This document shows, piece by piece, positions 24,146-36,258 of a stretch of DNA of 64,000 nt. Origin of the DNA: PRO6 sp035565775 (GTDB taxonomy: Bacteria > Pseudomonadota > Alphaproteobacteria > Rhizobiales > Xanthobacteraceae); NCBI GenBank assembly GCA_035565775.1, contig DATMRW010000021.1, positions 124,001-188,000 on the forward strand, written 5' to 3'. The first letter of the stretch is position 1, and the number at the start of each line of letters is the position of its first letter. A program made the position numbers and the translations under genes. The notes beneath the pieces are model-generated. The model worked only from the letters and a program-made list of their open reading frames with translations. It searched no databases and was not told the origin of the DNA.

Positions 24146-25867
24146 ATGATGCGCGGCAGATGGGTTTGGTTGATTGCCGGGATTCTCTTGATCGTCGCAG
24201 GCAGTTGGCTGGCACACGCAACCCAGACCTCGGGCGGCATCCGCATCCAGGACATCCGCTTCAAGGGCGCGGCGGGCAACACGATGAGCGCGCTGCTCTA
24301 CCTGCCCCCGACCGCAACGGTCCAGACCCCCGCTCCCGCGATCCTCGCGGTTCACGGCTATATCAATTCGCGCGAGACGCAGAGCGCCTACGCGATCGAA
24401 TTCGCGCGCCGCGGCTATGTGGTGCTGGCGATCGACCAGACCGGCCACGGCTACAGTGATCCGCCGGCCTTCGCCCACGGCTTCGGCGCCCCGGATGGCC
24501 TTGCTTATCTGCGCGGCCTCGATTTCGTCGACAAGAATAATATCGGCCTCGAGGGCCATTCGATGGGCGGCTGGGCCGTGCTCGCCGCCGCGGCTGCCGC
24601 GCCCAACGACTACAAGTCGATGGCGCTGGTCGGCTCCTCCACCGGCGCCCCCTTCGCCGCCGACGGCACGCCGAGTTGGCCGCGCAACGTCGCGGTCGTG
24701 TTCGGCCAGTACGACGAGTTTTCCGATCTGATGTGGGGCGTGAGCCGCGGCCGGCAGGTCGCCGCCAGTCCAAAGCTGTGGGCGCTGTTCGGCGCCACCC
24801 AGGCGGTCGAGCCGGGCAAGATCTACGGCGAGTTCGGCAAGGGGACGGCCCGCGCGCTGTTCATACCGGAGGTGACCCACCCCGGCGCGCTCCTTTCCCG
24901 CACGGCGCTCGCCAGCACCCTCGAATGGTTCGGAAAGACGCTGCAAGGCGCCCAGCCGCTGCCGAATGACGACCAGATCTGGCTGCGCAAGGAATTCGGC
25001 ACGCTGACGGCGCTGGTCGGATTCATCCTTCTCCTGCTCGGCACCTTTGACCTCCTGATCGGGATGCCCGCGTTTTCCCGGCTGGTGCTCCGCACGCCGA
25101 CGAACGAGTTCACCCCCATGCCCAAGGGCATCAGTGGCGCGCTGGTGTTTTTGCTCGTCGCGCTGGTTCCGGCGCTGACCTACTATCCCGCCTTCGCGCT
25201 TGCCGGCACGTTCGTCACCCCGATGAAGGCGCTGCCGCAGGGCGTCACCAATCAGGTCATGATCTGGGCGCTGGTCAACGCCGTGATCGCGCTGGCGCTG
25301 GTCCCGCTTTCCGTCAAGCGCGCCAGAGGCGTGAGCTTCGTGTTCTCATCCGTGGCAATCGCGCTGATCACGATCATCGTCGGCTATGTCGCGCTCAAGC
25401 TCGTCGACGTCGCCTTCAAAACGGATTTCCGCTTCTCGGCGGTGGCGCTCAAGCTGATGAGCGCAAAGCAGCTCACGATTTTCGGCATTTATCTGGTCCC
25501 GTTCACCGCCTTCTTCTGCATCGCGCTGCACGGGCTGCACCGCAACTTCAGCCGCACCGATTCGCATCCGGCGCGCGCCTATCTCACCTCGATTGCCGCC
25601 CTGACGCTCGGGTTCATCGTTCTCCTTGCCGTGCAGTACGGCGCGCTGTGGATGAACGGCCGACTGATCAACCCGCTGCCGGATCCGGCCTTCGTGCCGC
25701 TGTCGACGATCATCGCGATCCAGTTCGTGCCGCTTCTGGCCGCAGTGGCGGTGATCAGCACCTTCACCTACCGCCGCACCGGGTCGAGCCTGCCCGGCGC
25801 CGTGATCTGCGGCCTCCTCGTCACCTGGTATATCGTCGCCGGAACCGCCACCCAGGTGGCGTTCTGA
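24146..25867 (+). CDS. Alpha/beta hydrolase fused to a C-terminal multi-span membrane domain
   Basis: The 573-residue protein has one N-terminal membrane anchor (residues 7-24), an alpha/beta hydrolase domain (about 35-330), and about eight hydrophobic segments from residue 345 to the end. The hydrolase shows the oxyanion HGYINSRETQ, AIDQTGHGYSDPP and the nucleophile elbow GHSMGG with Ser139; a likely catalytic His is in PEVTHPGAL. The two-ATG start at 24146/24149 has AAAGGA upstream. It is transcribed away from the TrmJ gene. The substrate is unknown; a lipid or envelope ester is an inference from the membrane domain. Confidence 0.85.
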   Translation: MMRGRWVWLIAGILLIVAGSWLAHATQTSGGIRIQDIRFKGAAGNTMSALLYLPPTATVQTPAPAILAVHGYINSRETQSAYAIEFARRGYVVLAIDQTGHGYSDPPAFAHGFGAPDGLAYLRGLDFVDKNNIGLEGHSMGGWAVLAAAAAAPNDYKSMALVGSSTGAPFAADGTPSWPRNVAVVFGQYDEFSDLMWGVSRGRQVAASPKLWALFGATQAVEPGKIYGEFGKGTARALFIPEVTHPGALLSRTALASTLEWFGKTLQGAQPLPNDDQIWLRKEFGTLTALVGFILLLLGTFDLLIGMPAFSRLVLRTPTNEFTPMPKGISGALVFLLVALVPALTYYPAFALAGTFVTPMKALPQGVTNQVMIWALVNAVIALALVPLSVKRARGVSFVFSSVAIALITIIVGYVALKLVDVAFKTDFRFSAVALKLMSAKQLTIFGIYLVPFTAFFCIALHGLHRNFSRTDSHPARAYLTSIAALTLGFIVLLAVQYGALWMNGRLINPLPDPAFVPLSTIIAIQFVPLLAAVAVISTFTYRRTGSSLPGAVICGLLVTWYIVAGTATQVAF

Positions 25868-26042
25868 GGGGCGCTCTGAACGACGTTCTGACCATCCGAT
25901 CGCTTTCCGGGGCATTGGATGGATACAAAGGCTCGGATGCCTTCCGCTCGTGAACTTGCGGTGCTATAGCCACGCCAACCGGAGCCACTCCCGGTTCCCC
26001 CGCCTCTTTCCAAGAACATCCAAGGACAAGGCCCGATCGCAC

Positions 26043-27254
26043 ATGGCAAAAATCAAGGTCGCAAACCCGGTCGTCGAACTCGATGGCGACGAGATGACCC
26101 GGATCATCTGGCAGTACATCAAGGACAAGCTGATCCACCCCTTCCTCGATATCGAACTGCAGTACTACGATCTGAGCATCCAGGAGCGCGACCGCACCAA
26201 CGACCAGATCACCATTGACGCTGCCAACGCGATCAAGAAGGTCGGCGTCGGCGTCAAGTGCGCGACCATCACCCCCGACGAAGGCCGGGTGAAGGAATTC
26301 GGCCTCAAGGAAATGTGGCGTTCGCCGAACGGCACGATCCGCAACATCCTTGGCGGCGTCGTGTTCCGTGAGCCGATCATCTGCCGCAATGTGCCGCGCC
26401 TCGTTCCGGGCTGGACCAAGCCGATCATCATCGGCCGTCACGCTTTCGGCGACCAGTACCGTGCGACCGATTTCAAGTTCCCGACCCCCGGCACGATCTC
26501 GCTGAAGTTCGTCGGCGACGACGGCAAGGTGATCGAGCGCGAAGTCTTCAAGGCGCCGGGGCCGGGCGTGACGCTCGCCATGTTCAACCTCGACCAGTCG
26601 ATCCGCGACTTCGCCCGCTCGTCGATGAACCTCGGCCTGTCGAAGGGCTATCCGGTCTATCTGTCGACCAAGAACACCATCCTCAAGCAGTACGACGGCC
26701 GCTTCAAGGAGATCTTCGAAGAGGTCTACGAGAACGAGTTCAGGAAGGATTTTGAGGCCAAGGGCATCACCTTCGAGCATCGCCTGATCGACGACATGGT
26801 CGCGGCTGCGATGAAGTGGTCGGGCGGCTACGTCTGGGCCTGTAAGAACTACGACGGCGACGTGCAGTCCGACACCGTGGCCCAGGGCTTCGGCTCGCTC
26901 GGCCTGATGACCTCGGTCCTGCTCACCCCGGATGGCAAGGTGATGGAATCGGAAGCCGCCCACGGCACCGTGACCCGCCACTACCGCGAGCACCAGAAGG
27001 GCAACGAGACCTCGACCAACTCGATCGCCTCGATCTTCGCCTGGACCCGTGGTCTCGCCCACCGTGCCAAGCTCGACGACAACGCCGAGCTGGCCCGCTT
27101 CGCGAACACGCTGGAGAAGGTCTGCGTCGAGACCGTCGAAGCCGGCTACATGACCAAGGACCTCGCGCTCCTGGTCGGCGCCGAGCAGCGCTGGCTCTCG
27201 ACCACAGGCTTCCTCGACAAGGTCGCGGAAAACCTCAACAAGGCGATGGGCTGA
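26043..27254 (+). CDS. icd: NADP-dependent isocitrate dehydrogenase
   Basis: This TCA cycle enzyme converts isocitrate to 2-oxoglutarate and CO2 with NADP. The 403-residue protein is the homodimeric eukaryote-like form common in alphaproteobacteria, not the E. coli type: MAKIKVANPVVELDGDEMTR, WRSPNGTIRNILGG VVFREP (two parts), PIIIGRHAFGDQYRATD, and KWSGGYVWACKNYDGDVQSD. The NADP-binding part is AAHGTVTRHYREHQKGNETS. ATG 26043 starts at the conserved N-terminus. It has its own terminator. Confidence 0.97.
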   Translation: MAKIKVANPVVELDGDEMTRIIWQYIKDKLIHPFLDIELQYYDLSIQERDRTNDQITIDAANAIKKVGVGVKCATITPDEGRVKEFGLKEMWRSPNGTIRNILGGVVFREPIICRNVPRLVPGWTKPIIIGRHAFGDQYRATDFKFPTPGTISLKFVGDDGKVIEREVFKAPGPGVTLAMFNLDQSIRDFARSSMNLGLSKGYPVYLSTKNTILKQYDGRFKEIFEEVYENEFRKDFEAKGITFEHRLIDDMVAAAMKWSGGYVWACKNYDGDVQSDTVAQGFGSLGLMTSVLLTPDGKVMESEAAHGTVTRHYREHQKGNETSTNSIASIFAWTRGLAHRAKLDDNAELARFANTLEKVCVETVEAGYMTKDLALLVGAEQRWLSTTGFLDKVAENLNKAMG

Positions 27255-27302
27255 TCGCCCGGCGCTGAGCGCAGCCCCGGCCGCGCTCGCAAAAGAAACG
27301 AA

Positions 27303-27337
27303 GAGCCCCGGTTTCTCGCCGAAACCGGGGCTTTTTG
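27303..27337 (+). terminator. Intrinsic terminator of icd
   Basis: AGCCCCGGTTTC pairs with GAAACCGGGGCT around a TCGCC loop and is followed by TTTTT, 49 bases after the icd stop. Confidence 0.9.
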
Positions 27338-27419
27338 CTGCCTGAAACCCGGAACCGCCGGGTCGCACTCGCGACATTTTCTGCGCGGAAGCTGCGCGCC
27401 CTCACCAAGGGAGAGTCTC

Positions 27420-28193
27420 ATGAGCGCGCACCGAGGACAATTTGTCTGGTACGAATTGATGACCACCGATGTTGAGCGGGCCAAAACCTTCTATGGCGAT
27501 GTCGTCGGCTGGGGAAATGAGGATGCCTCGCATCCCGGCATGAACTACACGCTCTTCACCTTCGACAATGTTCATGTCGCCGGCTTGATGACGCTGCCGG
27601 AAGAGGCCCGCAAAATAGGCGTGCCACCGAGCTGGATCGGCTATGTCGCGGTCGACGATGTCGACGAAAGCACCAACCTTGCGAAGGCACAGGGCGGCAC
27701 GATCCATGTGCCACCGCGCGACATTCCGAACGTAGGCCGGTTTTCGGTCATCGCCGATCCGCAGGGCGCGAGCCTTGCGCTTTTCAAATCCAAGGACGCC
27801 GGCTCAACCCCGCCGACGAAATTCGGCGAGCGCGGACACGTCGGCTGGCACGAGTTGATGGCCGAGGACTGGCAGAAGGCCTTTGATTTTTACCAACAGA
27901 TGTTCGGCTGGCAGAAGGCCGACGCGGTGGACATGGGACAGATGGGCACCTACCAGCTCTTTTCCGCCGGCGCGCACCCGATCGGCGGCATGTTCAGCAA
28001 GCCGCCGACCGTGCCGATGCCCTTCTGGATGTTCTACTTCGATGTCGATGCGGTCGACCCCGCCGCCGAGCGGGTCAAGAAAGGCGGCGGCCAGGTCCTG
28101 ATGGGATCGATGGAAGTTCCGGGCGGCCGATGGATCGTCCAGTGCATGGACCCGGCAGGCGCACTCTTTGCCCTGCTCGGCTCAAAGACCTGA
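27420..28193 (+). CDS. VOC family protein with two glyoxalase-like domains
   Basis: The 257-residue protein holds two vicinal-oxygen-chelate domains of about 120 residues each. The repeat is easy to see: GQFVWYELMTTDVERAKTFY at the start and GHVGWHELMAEDWQKAFDFY at residue 140, each followed by a GW segment and ending in SLALFKSK or ALFALLGSK. Such proteins include glyoxalases, dioxygenases and antibiotic-binding proteins. The ligand here is unknown. The start has GGGAGAG. It is a single gene between icd and the convergent alaS. Confidence 0.87.
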   Translation: MSAHRGQFVWYELMTTDVERAKTFYGDVVGWGNEDASHPGMNYTLFTFDNVHVAGLMTLPEEARKIGVPPSWIGYVAVDDVDESTNLAKAQGGTIHVPPRDIPNVGRFSVIADPQGASLALFKSKDAGSTPPTKFGERGHVGWHELMAEDWQKAFDFYQQMFGWQKADAVDMGQMGTYQLFSAGAHPIGGMFSKPPTVPMPFWMFYFDVDAVDPAAERVKKGGGQVLMGSMEVPGGRWIVQCMDPAGALFALLGSKT

Positions 28194-28220
28194 CATTGGC
28201 GGCCGCTTAGGGCGCGCGCG

Positions 28221-28262
28221 GGAATAAAAATGCGGGCCTGAGCTTTTGGCCCGGCCCGCACT
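28221..28262 (-). terminator. Intrinsic terminator of alaS
   Basis: On the minus strand TGCGGGCC pairs with GGCCCGCA and is followed by TTTTTATT. It lies 14 bases past the alaS stop. The plus-strand side has no T-run, so it mainly serves alaS. Confidence 0.8.
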
Positions 28263-28275
28263 TTCGGAATAAATC

Positions 28276-30942
<2,667 letters not shown>

Positions 30943-31250
30943 CTTTGTTCCAACAGCGCCCTTTGCTCCGCGCGCAAGTCTGCCGCGGGCCCAAATTTTC
31001 CGCTCTGCTTTTAGCGGTGGGGCGTCGTGCTGTCCACAAACGTATATGGCATCAGGGCTTTCTTCACCGGAACTGGGGATGGCGGCTGATGCAGCGAGGC
31101 TACGCAGCCCGGCGTATCACTGCACCGCCGGCGGGCTCGCCGCGCGCCCTTATGCGGGGGCCGAACGGCCCCTTGATGGAAGGCTTTGGATATGTCGGAA
31201 CCCGCGTTGACAGCCTTGTCGGCGGCGTGTTTTCCTCATACATCATTCGA
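30943..31250. other. Divergent intergenic region between alaS and the glycine riboswitch
   Basis: These 308 bases hold no supportable gene. They must contain the alaS promoter and the promoter of the gcv leader. A TTGACA at 31207-31212 is in a suitable place for a -35 box, but I see no good -10 at 16-18 bases, so no promoter is called. Confidence 0.5.
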
Positions 31251-31461
31251 CGATCACGTCGGGAGAGACTGGCCCTCGGGCCGGCGCCGAAGGAGCAACC
31301 GCCCCGGAAACTCTCAGGCAAAAGGACCGCGTGATCGACCTAAATCTGGAAAGAGGCGTGGATGGCCTGTGCCAGCCGCGTCCGCCGACGGGATAATGCT
31401 CTCAGGCGCAGCGACAGATGGGGCTTCGGCGAAATCGAGGGAATCGTTCCCATTGATCGCC
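31251..31461 (+). promoter_or_regulatory. Tandem glycine riboswitch controlling gcvTHP
   Basis: Two glycine aptamers lie in series. Aptamer 1 (31251-31337) is closed by CGATCACG / CGTGATCG and has GGGAGAG, GGCGCCGAAGGAGCAA and AAACTCTCAGGCAAAAGGAC. Aptamer 2 (31344-31419) is closed by ATCTG / CAGAT and has CCGACGGGATAATGCTCTCA and GGCGCAGCGACAG. After it, GGCGA..TC (31428-31436) pairs with GATCGCC (31455-31461) with GGGAA / TTCCC inside. That hairpin ends exactly where the AGGAG ribosome site of gcvT begins, which suggests control of translation. Glycine binding is known in this family to turn on the cleavage system. Confidence 0.95.
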
Positions 31462-31472
31462 AGGAGCCTCTC

Positions 31473-32624
31473 ATGACCGTCTGCACGCCGATCGCCTCCT
31501 CTCTCAAACAAACGCCGCTCCACGCGCTCCACGCCGCGCATGGGGCCAAGTTCATGCCGTTCGCCGGCTATGACATGCCGATCAACTACGGCCCCGGCGT
31601 GCTGAAGGAACACCTCCACACCCGCGCGGCCGCCGGCCTGTTCGATGTCTCGCATATGGGCCAGATCGTGCTGCGGCCGAAATCCGGCAACCTCGCCGAT
31701 GCCGCCCGCGCTCTGGAGGCCCTGATGCCGCAGGACATTCTGAGCCTCGAGCCCAGCCGGCAGCGCTACGCGCTTTTCACCAACGACCAAGGCGGCATCC
31801 GCGACGATCTGATGGTCGCCAATGGCGGCGACCACCTCTTCCTCATCGTCAACGCCGCCTGCAAGGACGCGGACGAAGCCCATCTGCGCGCGCATCTGTC
31901 GGGCACCTGCATCATCGAGCCGCTGACCGATCGCGGCCTGATCGCCCTGCAGGGACCAAGGGCCGCCGAAATTCTCGCCGCGCTCTGCCCCGAGGCCGCC
32001 TCGCTCCGCTTCATGGACGCGGTGCCGCTGTCGATCATGGGCATCGCCTGCGTGGTCTCGCGCTCGGGCTACACCGGCGAGGACGGTTTTGAGATTTCCG
32101 TCCCGGCCCGCGAGGTCGCGGCGCTCGCCACCACCCTCCTCGCCAATCCCGATGTCTGGCTGATCGGCCTCGGCGCGCGCGACAGCCTGCGCCTCGAAGC
32201 CGGCCTCTGCCTCTACGGCAACGACATCGACGCTACGACGACGCCGATCGAAGCCGGGCTCGGCTGGTCGATCCAAAAAGTCCGCCGCGATGGCGGGGCC
32301 CGCGCCGGCGGCTTTCCCGGCGCTGACGTCATTCTGCCGCAGCTTGCGAACGGCGCGGTGCGCCGCCGCGTCGGCCTCCGGCCTGAGGGCCGCGCCCCGG
32401 TTCGCGAGGGCGCCAAGCTGTTCGCCGACGAGCAGGCGAGCGCCCCGATCGGGCTCGTCACCTCCGGCGGCTTCGGCCCCAGCGTCGGCGCCCCGGTTGC
32501 GATGGGCTACCTGCCACCGGCCCATGCCGCCACCGGCTCTCTCGTTTTCGCCGAAGTCCGGAACCAGCGCTTGCCGGTCAGGGTTTCGGCCACGCCCTTC
32601 GTCCCACACTCCTACAAGCGATAA
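31473..32624 (+). CDS. gcvT: Glycine cleavage system aminomethyltransferase (T protein)
   Basis: GcvT takes the aminomethyl group from lipoyl-GcvH and passes it to tetrahydrofolate, releasing ammonia. The 383-residue protein shows LHALHAAHGAKFMPFAGYDM, the folate-site loop GLFDVSHMGQI, SRSGYTGEDGFEIS, and GLGARDSLRLEAGLCLYGND, all standard T-protein motifs. Start ATG 31473 is directly behind AGGAG and the riboswitch hairpin. gcvH follows after ten bases and gcvP after a further 46, forming one operon. Confidence 0.97.
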   Translation: MTVCTPIASSLKQTPLHALHAAHGAKFMPFAGYDMPINYGPGVLKEHLHTRAAAGLFDVSHMGQIVLRPKSGNLADAARALEALMPQDILSLEPSRQRYALFTNDQGGIRDDLMVANGGDHLFLIVNAACKDADEAHLRAHLSGTCIIEPLTDRGLIALQGPRAAEILAALCPEAASLRFMDAVPLSIMGIACVVSRSGYTGEDGFEISVPAREVAALATTLLANPDVWLIGLGARDSLRLEAGLCLYGNDIDATTTPIEAGLGWSIQKVRRDGGARAGGFPGADVILPQLANGAVRRRVGLRPEGRAPVREGAKLFADEQASAPIGLVTSGGFGPSVGAPVAMGYLPPAHAATGSLVFAEVRNQRLPVRVSATPFVPHSYKR

Positions 32625-32634
32625 GGATCGCCCA

Positions 32635-32997
32635 ATGACGACCCTCTACACCGACGATCACGAATGGCTCCGCATCGAGGGCGACACCGCGACGATTGGC
32701 ATCACCGATTACGCCCAGTCGCAGCTCGGCGACGTGGTGTTCATCGAACTGCCGAAGGTCGGCCGCCAGCTCAAGAAGGGCGAGGCCGCCGCCGTCGTCG
32801 AGTCCGTGAAAGCGGCGTCCGACGTCTACGCCCCGATCGGCGGCGAAGTGATCGAAGTGAACGACGCCGTCGTCGCCGATCCCGCGCAGATCAATTCCGA
32901 TTCCATGAGCGCGTGGTTCTTCAAGCTGAAGATCGCCGATCAGGGCGAACTGGCCGGTCTGATGGATGAAGCCGCCTATCAGGCGCACATCGCCTGA
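32635..32997 (+). CDS. gcvH: Glycine cleavage system H protein
   Basis: GcvH is the lipoyl carrier that shuttles the aminomethyl group between GcvP and GcvT and is reoxidised by lipoamide dehydrogenase. The 120-residue protein carries the lipoyl-lysine motif VVESVKAASDVYAP (Lys near residue 61), the start LYTDDHEWLRIEGD and GITDYAQSQLGDVVFIELP. It lies ten bases after gcvT. Confidence 0.98.
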   Translation: MTTLYTDDHEWLRIEGDTATIGITDYAQSQLGDVVFIELPKVGRQLKKGEAAAVVESVKAASDVYAPIGGEVIEVNDAVVADPAQINSDSMSAWFFKLKIADQGELAGLMDEAAYQAHIA

Positions 32998-33043
32998 CCG
33001 TTTGCCTGACTGACCCCGCGCGCGCCGCGCCAGGAGACAGAAG

Positions 33044-35920
33044 ATGTCCAAGCCGAACCCCGCCGCCGCCAAAGCTGCCGTCACATTCGCGGACCGCCAC
33101 ATCGGCCCCTCCGCGCAGGATGTGGCGGCGATGCTGACGACAGTCGGCGCCGACAGCCTCGACGCATTGATGGATGAAACGCTGCCTCCGGCGATCCGCC
33201 AGCGCGAGCCGCTCGACCTTGGCCCGGCGCTCAGCGAAACCGACGCGCTCGCGCATATGCGCGAGCTTGCCGGGCAGAACCGGCTGATGGTCTCGCTGAT
33301 CGGCCAGGGCTATTCCGGCACCATCCTGCCGACGGTGATCCAGCGCAACATCCTTGAAAACCCGGCCTGGTACACCGCCTATACGCCGTACCAGCCCGAG
33401 ATCAGCCAGGGCCGTCTGGAAGCGCTGCTGAACTTCCAGACTATGATCGGCGACCTCACCGCTCTCGACATCGCCAATGCCTCGTTGCTCGACGAAGGCA
33501 CCGCCGCCGCGGAAGCGATGGCGCTTGCCGAGCGGATGTCGCAGGTCAAGACCAAGGCGTTCTTTGTCGATCACGAAGTGCATCCGCAGACGCTTGCGGT
33601 GCTGCGCACCCGCGCCGAGCCGCTCGGCTGGCGCATCATCATCGGCGATCCGATGCGCGACCTCGAAGGCGCGGAGGTTTTTGGCGGCGTGCTGCAATAT
33701 CCCGGCACCAGCGGCGTCATCCGCGATCTGCGGGAGCCCATCGCGGCGCTGAAGGCCAAGGGCGCGCTCGCGATCATCGCCGCCGACCTGCTGGCGCTGA
33801 CGCTGCTCACCCCGCCGGGCGAACTCGGCGCTGACATCGCAGTCGGCAGCGCGCAGCGCTTCGGCGTACCGATGGGCTATGGCGGCCCGCACGCCGCCTA
33901 TATGGCAGTACGCGACGCCTACAAGCGCTCGCTGCCCGGCCGCATCGTCGGCCTCTCGATCGATGCCCGCGGCGAGCCGGCCTACCGGCTGGCGCTGCAG
34001 ACCCGCGAGCAGCATATCCGCCGCGAAAAGGCGACCTCTAACATTTGCACCGCGCAGGTGCTGCTGGCGGTGATCTCCAGCATGTATGCGGTCTATCACG
34101 GCCCCGAGGGGCTGACACAGATCGCCCGCGATATCCACCAGCGCACCGCGGTGCTCGCCGCCGGCCTCGCCGCGCTCGGCTACGCCCCGCGCCATGACCA
34201 GTTCTTCGACACGCTCAGCATCGATGCCGGCGCGGAGGCGAGCGCGATTTTCGCCCGCGCGCAGGATGCCGGCCTCAACCTGCGCGTCACCGGCAACACG
34301 CTCGGCATCGCGCTCGACGAGACGACCACGCCGGAGATCGTGGAAGCGGTGTGGCGCGCGTTCGGCGGCGCCCTCGCCTATGACGACATCGAAGCGAAGG
34401 CCGCCGACCGGCTGCCGGAGGGCTTGCGCCGGACCAGTGCTTTCCTGACCCATCCGGTGTTTCATGCCCACCGCTCGGAGACCGAGCTTTTGCGCTATAT
34501 GCGCCGGCTCTCGGACCGAGATCTCGCGCTCGACCGCGCCATGATCCCGCTCGGCTCCTGCACCATGAAGCTGAACGCGACCACCGAGATGATCCCGCTG
34601 ACCTGGCCGGAGTTCGGCAGCCTGCATCCCTTCGCGCCGCGCGACCAGGCCGCCGGCTACCACGCGATGTTCACCCGCCTCGAAGCGGCGCTCGCCGCCA
34701 TGACCGGTTATGATGCCGTGTCGCTGCAGCCGAATTCCGGCGCGCAGGGCGAGTATGCGGGCCTCCTCGCCATCCGCGCCTATCACGCCGCGCGCGGCGA
34801 GGGCCATCGCAAGATCTGCCTCATTCCATCATCGGCCCATGGCACCAACCCGGCGTCCGCTCACATGGTCGGCATGTCAGTGGTGGTGGTCGCCTGCGAC
34901 GCGGGCGGCAATGTCGATGTCGACGATCTGCGCGCCAAGGCCGAGAAGCATCGGGACGACCTGGCTGCGATCATGATCACCTACCCCTCGACCCACGGCG
35001 TGTTCGAGGAACATATCCGCGACATCTGCGACATCGTCCATGCCAATGGCGGCCAGGTTTATCTCGACGGCGCCAATCTCAATGCGCAGGTCGGGCTCGC
35101 CCGCCCCGGCGACTACGGCGCGGACGTCAGCCACTTCAACCTGCACAAGACGTTCTGCATTCCGCATGGCGGCGGCGGGCCGGGCATGGGGCCGATCGGC
35201 GTCAAGGCACACCTCGCCCCTTACCTGCCCGGCGACGGCAACCGCGAGGTGCCGGCGGACGGCGTCGGCCCGGTCTCGGCCGCGCCCTACGGCTCGGCTT
35301 CGATCCTCGTGATCTCCTACATCTACATTCTGATGATGGGCGGCGCGGGGCTGCGGCGCGCCACGGAAATCGCGATCCTCAACGCCAACTACATCGCAAC
35401 GCGGCTCGATCCGCACTTCCCGGTGCTGTATCGCAACCATGTCGGCCGGGTCGCCCATGAATGCATCGTCGATCCGCGCGCGTTCAAGACCTCGGCCGGC
35501 GTCACGGTCGACGACATCGCCAAGCGCCTGATCGACTACGGCTTCCACGCGCCGACGATGAGTTTTCCGGTTGCCGGCACGCTGATGATCGAGCCGACCG
35601 AGTCGGAATCGAAGGCGGAGATCGACCGCTTCTGCGATGCGATGATCGCGATCCGCGAGGAAATCGCCGAGATCGAGGGCGGGCGTTTCGCCGTCGAGGC
35701 TTCGCCGCTGCGGCTGGCGCCGCACACCGTGCACGACATCGCCGACGACACTTGGGACCGGGCCTATTCCCGCACTGAGGGCTGTTTCCCCAAGGGGACG
35801 TCGCGCACCGACAAGTACTGGAGCCCGGTCGGGCGCGTCGACAATGCCTATGGCGACCGCAACCTCGTCTGCTCGTGCCCGCCGATGGAGGACTATGCCC
35901 TCGCCGCCGCGGCCGAATAG
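33044..35920 (+). CDS. gcvP: Glycine dehydrogenase (decarboxylating), P protein
   Basis: GcvP is the PLP enzyme that decarboxylates glycine and loads the aminomethyl group on GcvH. The 958-residue, single-chain form has both halves: an N-terminal non-catalytic half (RHIGPSAQDVAAML near the start) and the C-terminal PLP half with SSAHGTNPASAHMVGM and the PLP-lysine motif VSHFNLHKTFCIPHGGGG. Length is typical of the long type. It ends the gcvTHP operon and is followed by a strong terminator at 35983. Confidence 0.98.
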   Translation: MSKPNPAAAKAAVTFADRHIGPSAQDVAAMLTTVGADSLDALMDETLPPAIRQREPLDLGPALSETDALAHMRELAGQNRLMVSLIGQGYSGTILPTVIQRNILENPAWYTAYTPYQPEISQGRLEALLNFQTMIGDLTALDIANASLLDEGTAAAEAMALAERMSQVKTKAFFVDHEVHPQTLAVLRTRAEPLGWRIIIGDPMRDLEGAEVFGGVLQYPGTSGVIRDLREPIAALKAKGALAIIAADLLALTLLTPPGELGADIAVGSAQRFGVPMGYGGPHAAYMAVRDAYKRSLPGRIVGLSIDARGEPAYRLALQTREQHIRREKATSNICTAQVLLAVISSMYAVYHGPEGLTQIARDIHQRTAVLAAGLAALGYAPRHDQFFDTLSIDAGAEASAIFARAQDAGLNLRVTGNTLGIALDETTTPEIVEAVWRAFGGALAYDDIEAKAADRLPEGLRRTSAFLTHPVFHAHRSETELLRYMRRLSDRDLALDRAMIPLGSCTMKLNATTEMIPLTWPEFGSLHPFAPRDQAAGYHAMFTRLEAALAAMTGYDAVSLQPNSGAQGEYAGLLAIRAYHAARGEGHRKICLIPSSAHGTNPASAHMVGMSVVVVACDAGGNVDVDDLRAKAEKHRDDLAAIMITYPSTHGVFEEHIRDICDIVHANGGQVYLDGANLNAQVGLARPGDYGADVSHFNLHKTFCIPHGGGGPGMGPIGVKAHLAPYLPGDGNREVPADGVGPVSAAPYGSASILVISYIYILMMGGAGLRRATEIAILNANYIATRLDPHFPVLYRNHVGRVAHECIVDPRAFKTSAGVTVDDIAKRLIDYGFHAPTMSFPVAGTLMIEPTESESKAEIDRFCDAMIAIREEIAEIEGGRFAVEASPLRLAPHTVHDIADDTWDRAYSRTEGCFPKGTSRTDKYWSPVGRVDNAYGDRNLVCSCPPMEDYALAAAAE

Positions 35921-35982
35921 CGGCGGTCGATCACCGCAACATATTGCGGGGCCTCAAGTCAGGCCGCGCAAAGTGCCTCAGC

Positions 35983-36018
35983 AAAGGCCGGAAAAGCAAA
36001 AGCTTTTCCGGCCTTTTT
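35983..36018 (+). terminator. Intrinsic terminator of gcvTHP
   Basis: AAAGGCCGGAAAAGC pairs with GCTTTTCCGGCCTTT around a short AAA loop and runs into TTTTT. It is about 63 bases after the gcvP stop. Confidence 0.88.
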
Positions 36019-36178
36019 CTCTTGTCCTCGCCTAATGTCGGAACGCTCGCGAGCAGCCGGAGCCTTCACCTTCCGCATGGCGCGCCTGCCAAGAGCCGGC
36101 CCGGGAACGGGAGAAATGACACCGACGCCCAAACAAGCAAATTCAAACCAAATGGGCTCAAACCTCAAACGAACGAAA

Positions 36179-36214
36179 CAAAAAAGCCCCGCTGGATTTC
36201 AGCGGGGCTTTTTC
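36179..36214. terminator. Terminator downstream of recA (bidirectional)
   Basis: AAAAAGCCCCGCTG pairs with CAGCGGGGCTTTTT around a GATTT loop. It lies about 45 bases past the recA stop on the minus strand, with T-runs on both strands. Confidence 0.85.
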
Positions 36215-36258
36215 ATTCCTGCGACCGGCGGGCCCCAAAGTGCGTCCCGCCGAAAAAA

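Larger units (their letters stand above)
35921..36258. other. Intergenic region between gcvP and recA with two terminators
   Basis: These 338 bases contain only the gcvP terminator and the recA-side terminator, listed separately. The roughly 160 bases between them (36019-36177) are unusually A-rich for this genome towards the right end, and show no gene I can support. Confidence 0.6.

Noticed and set aside
31207..31235. A sigma-70 promoter for the glycine riboswitch using TTGACA at 31207.
   Set aside because: At 16-18 bases the -10 position reads TTTTCC or similar, which is too poor to call.
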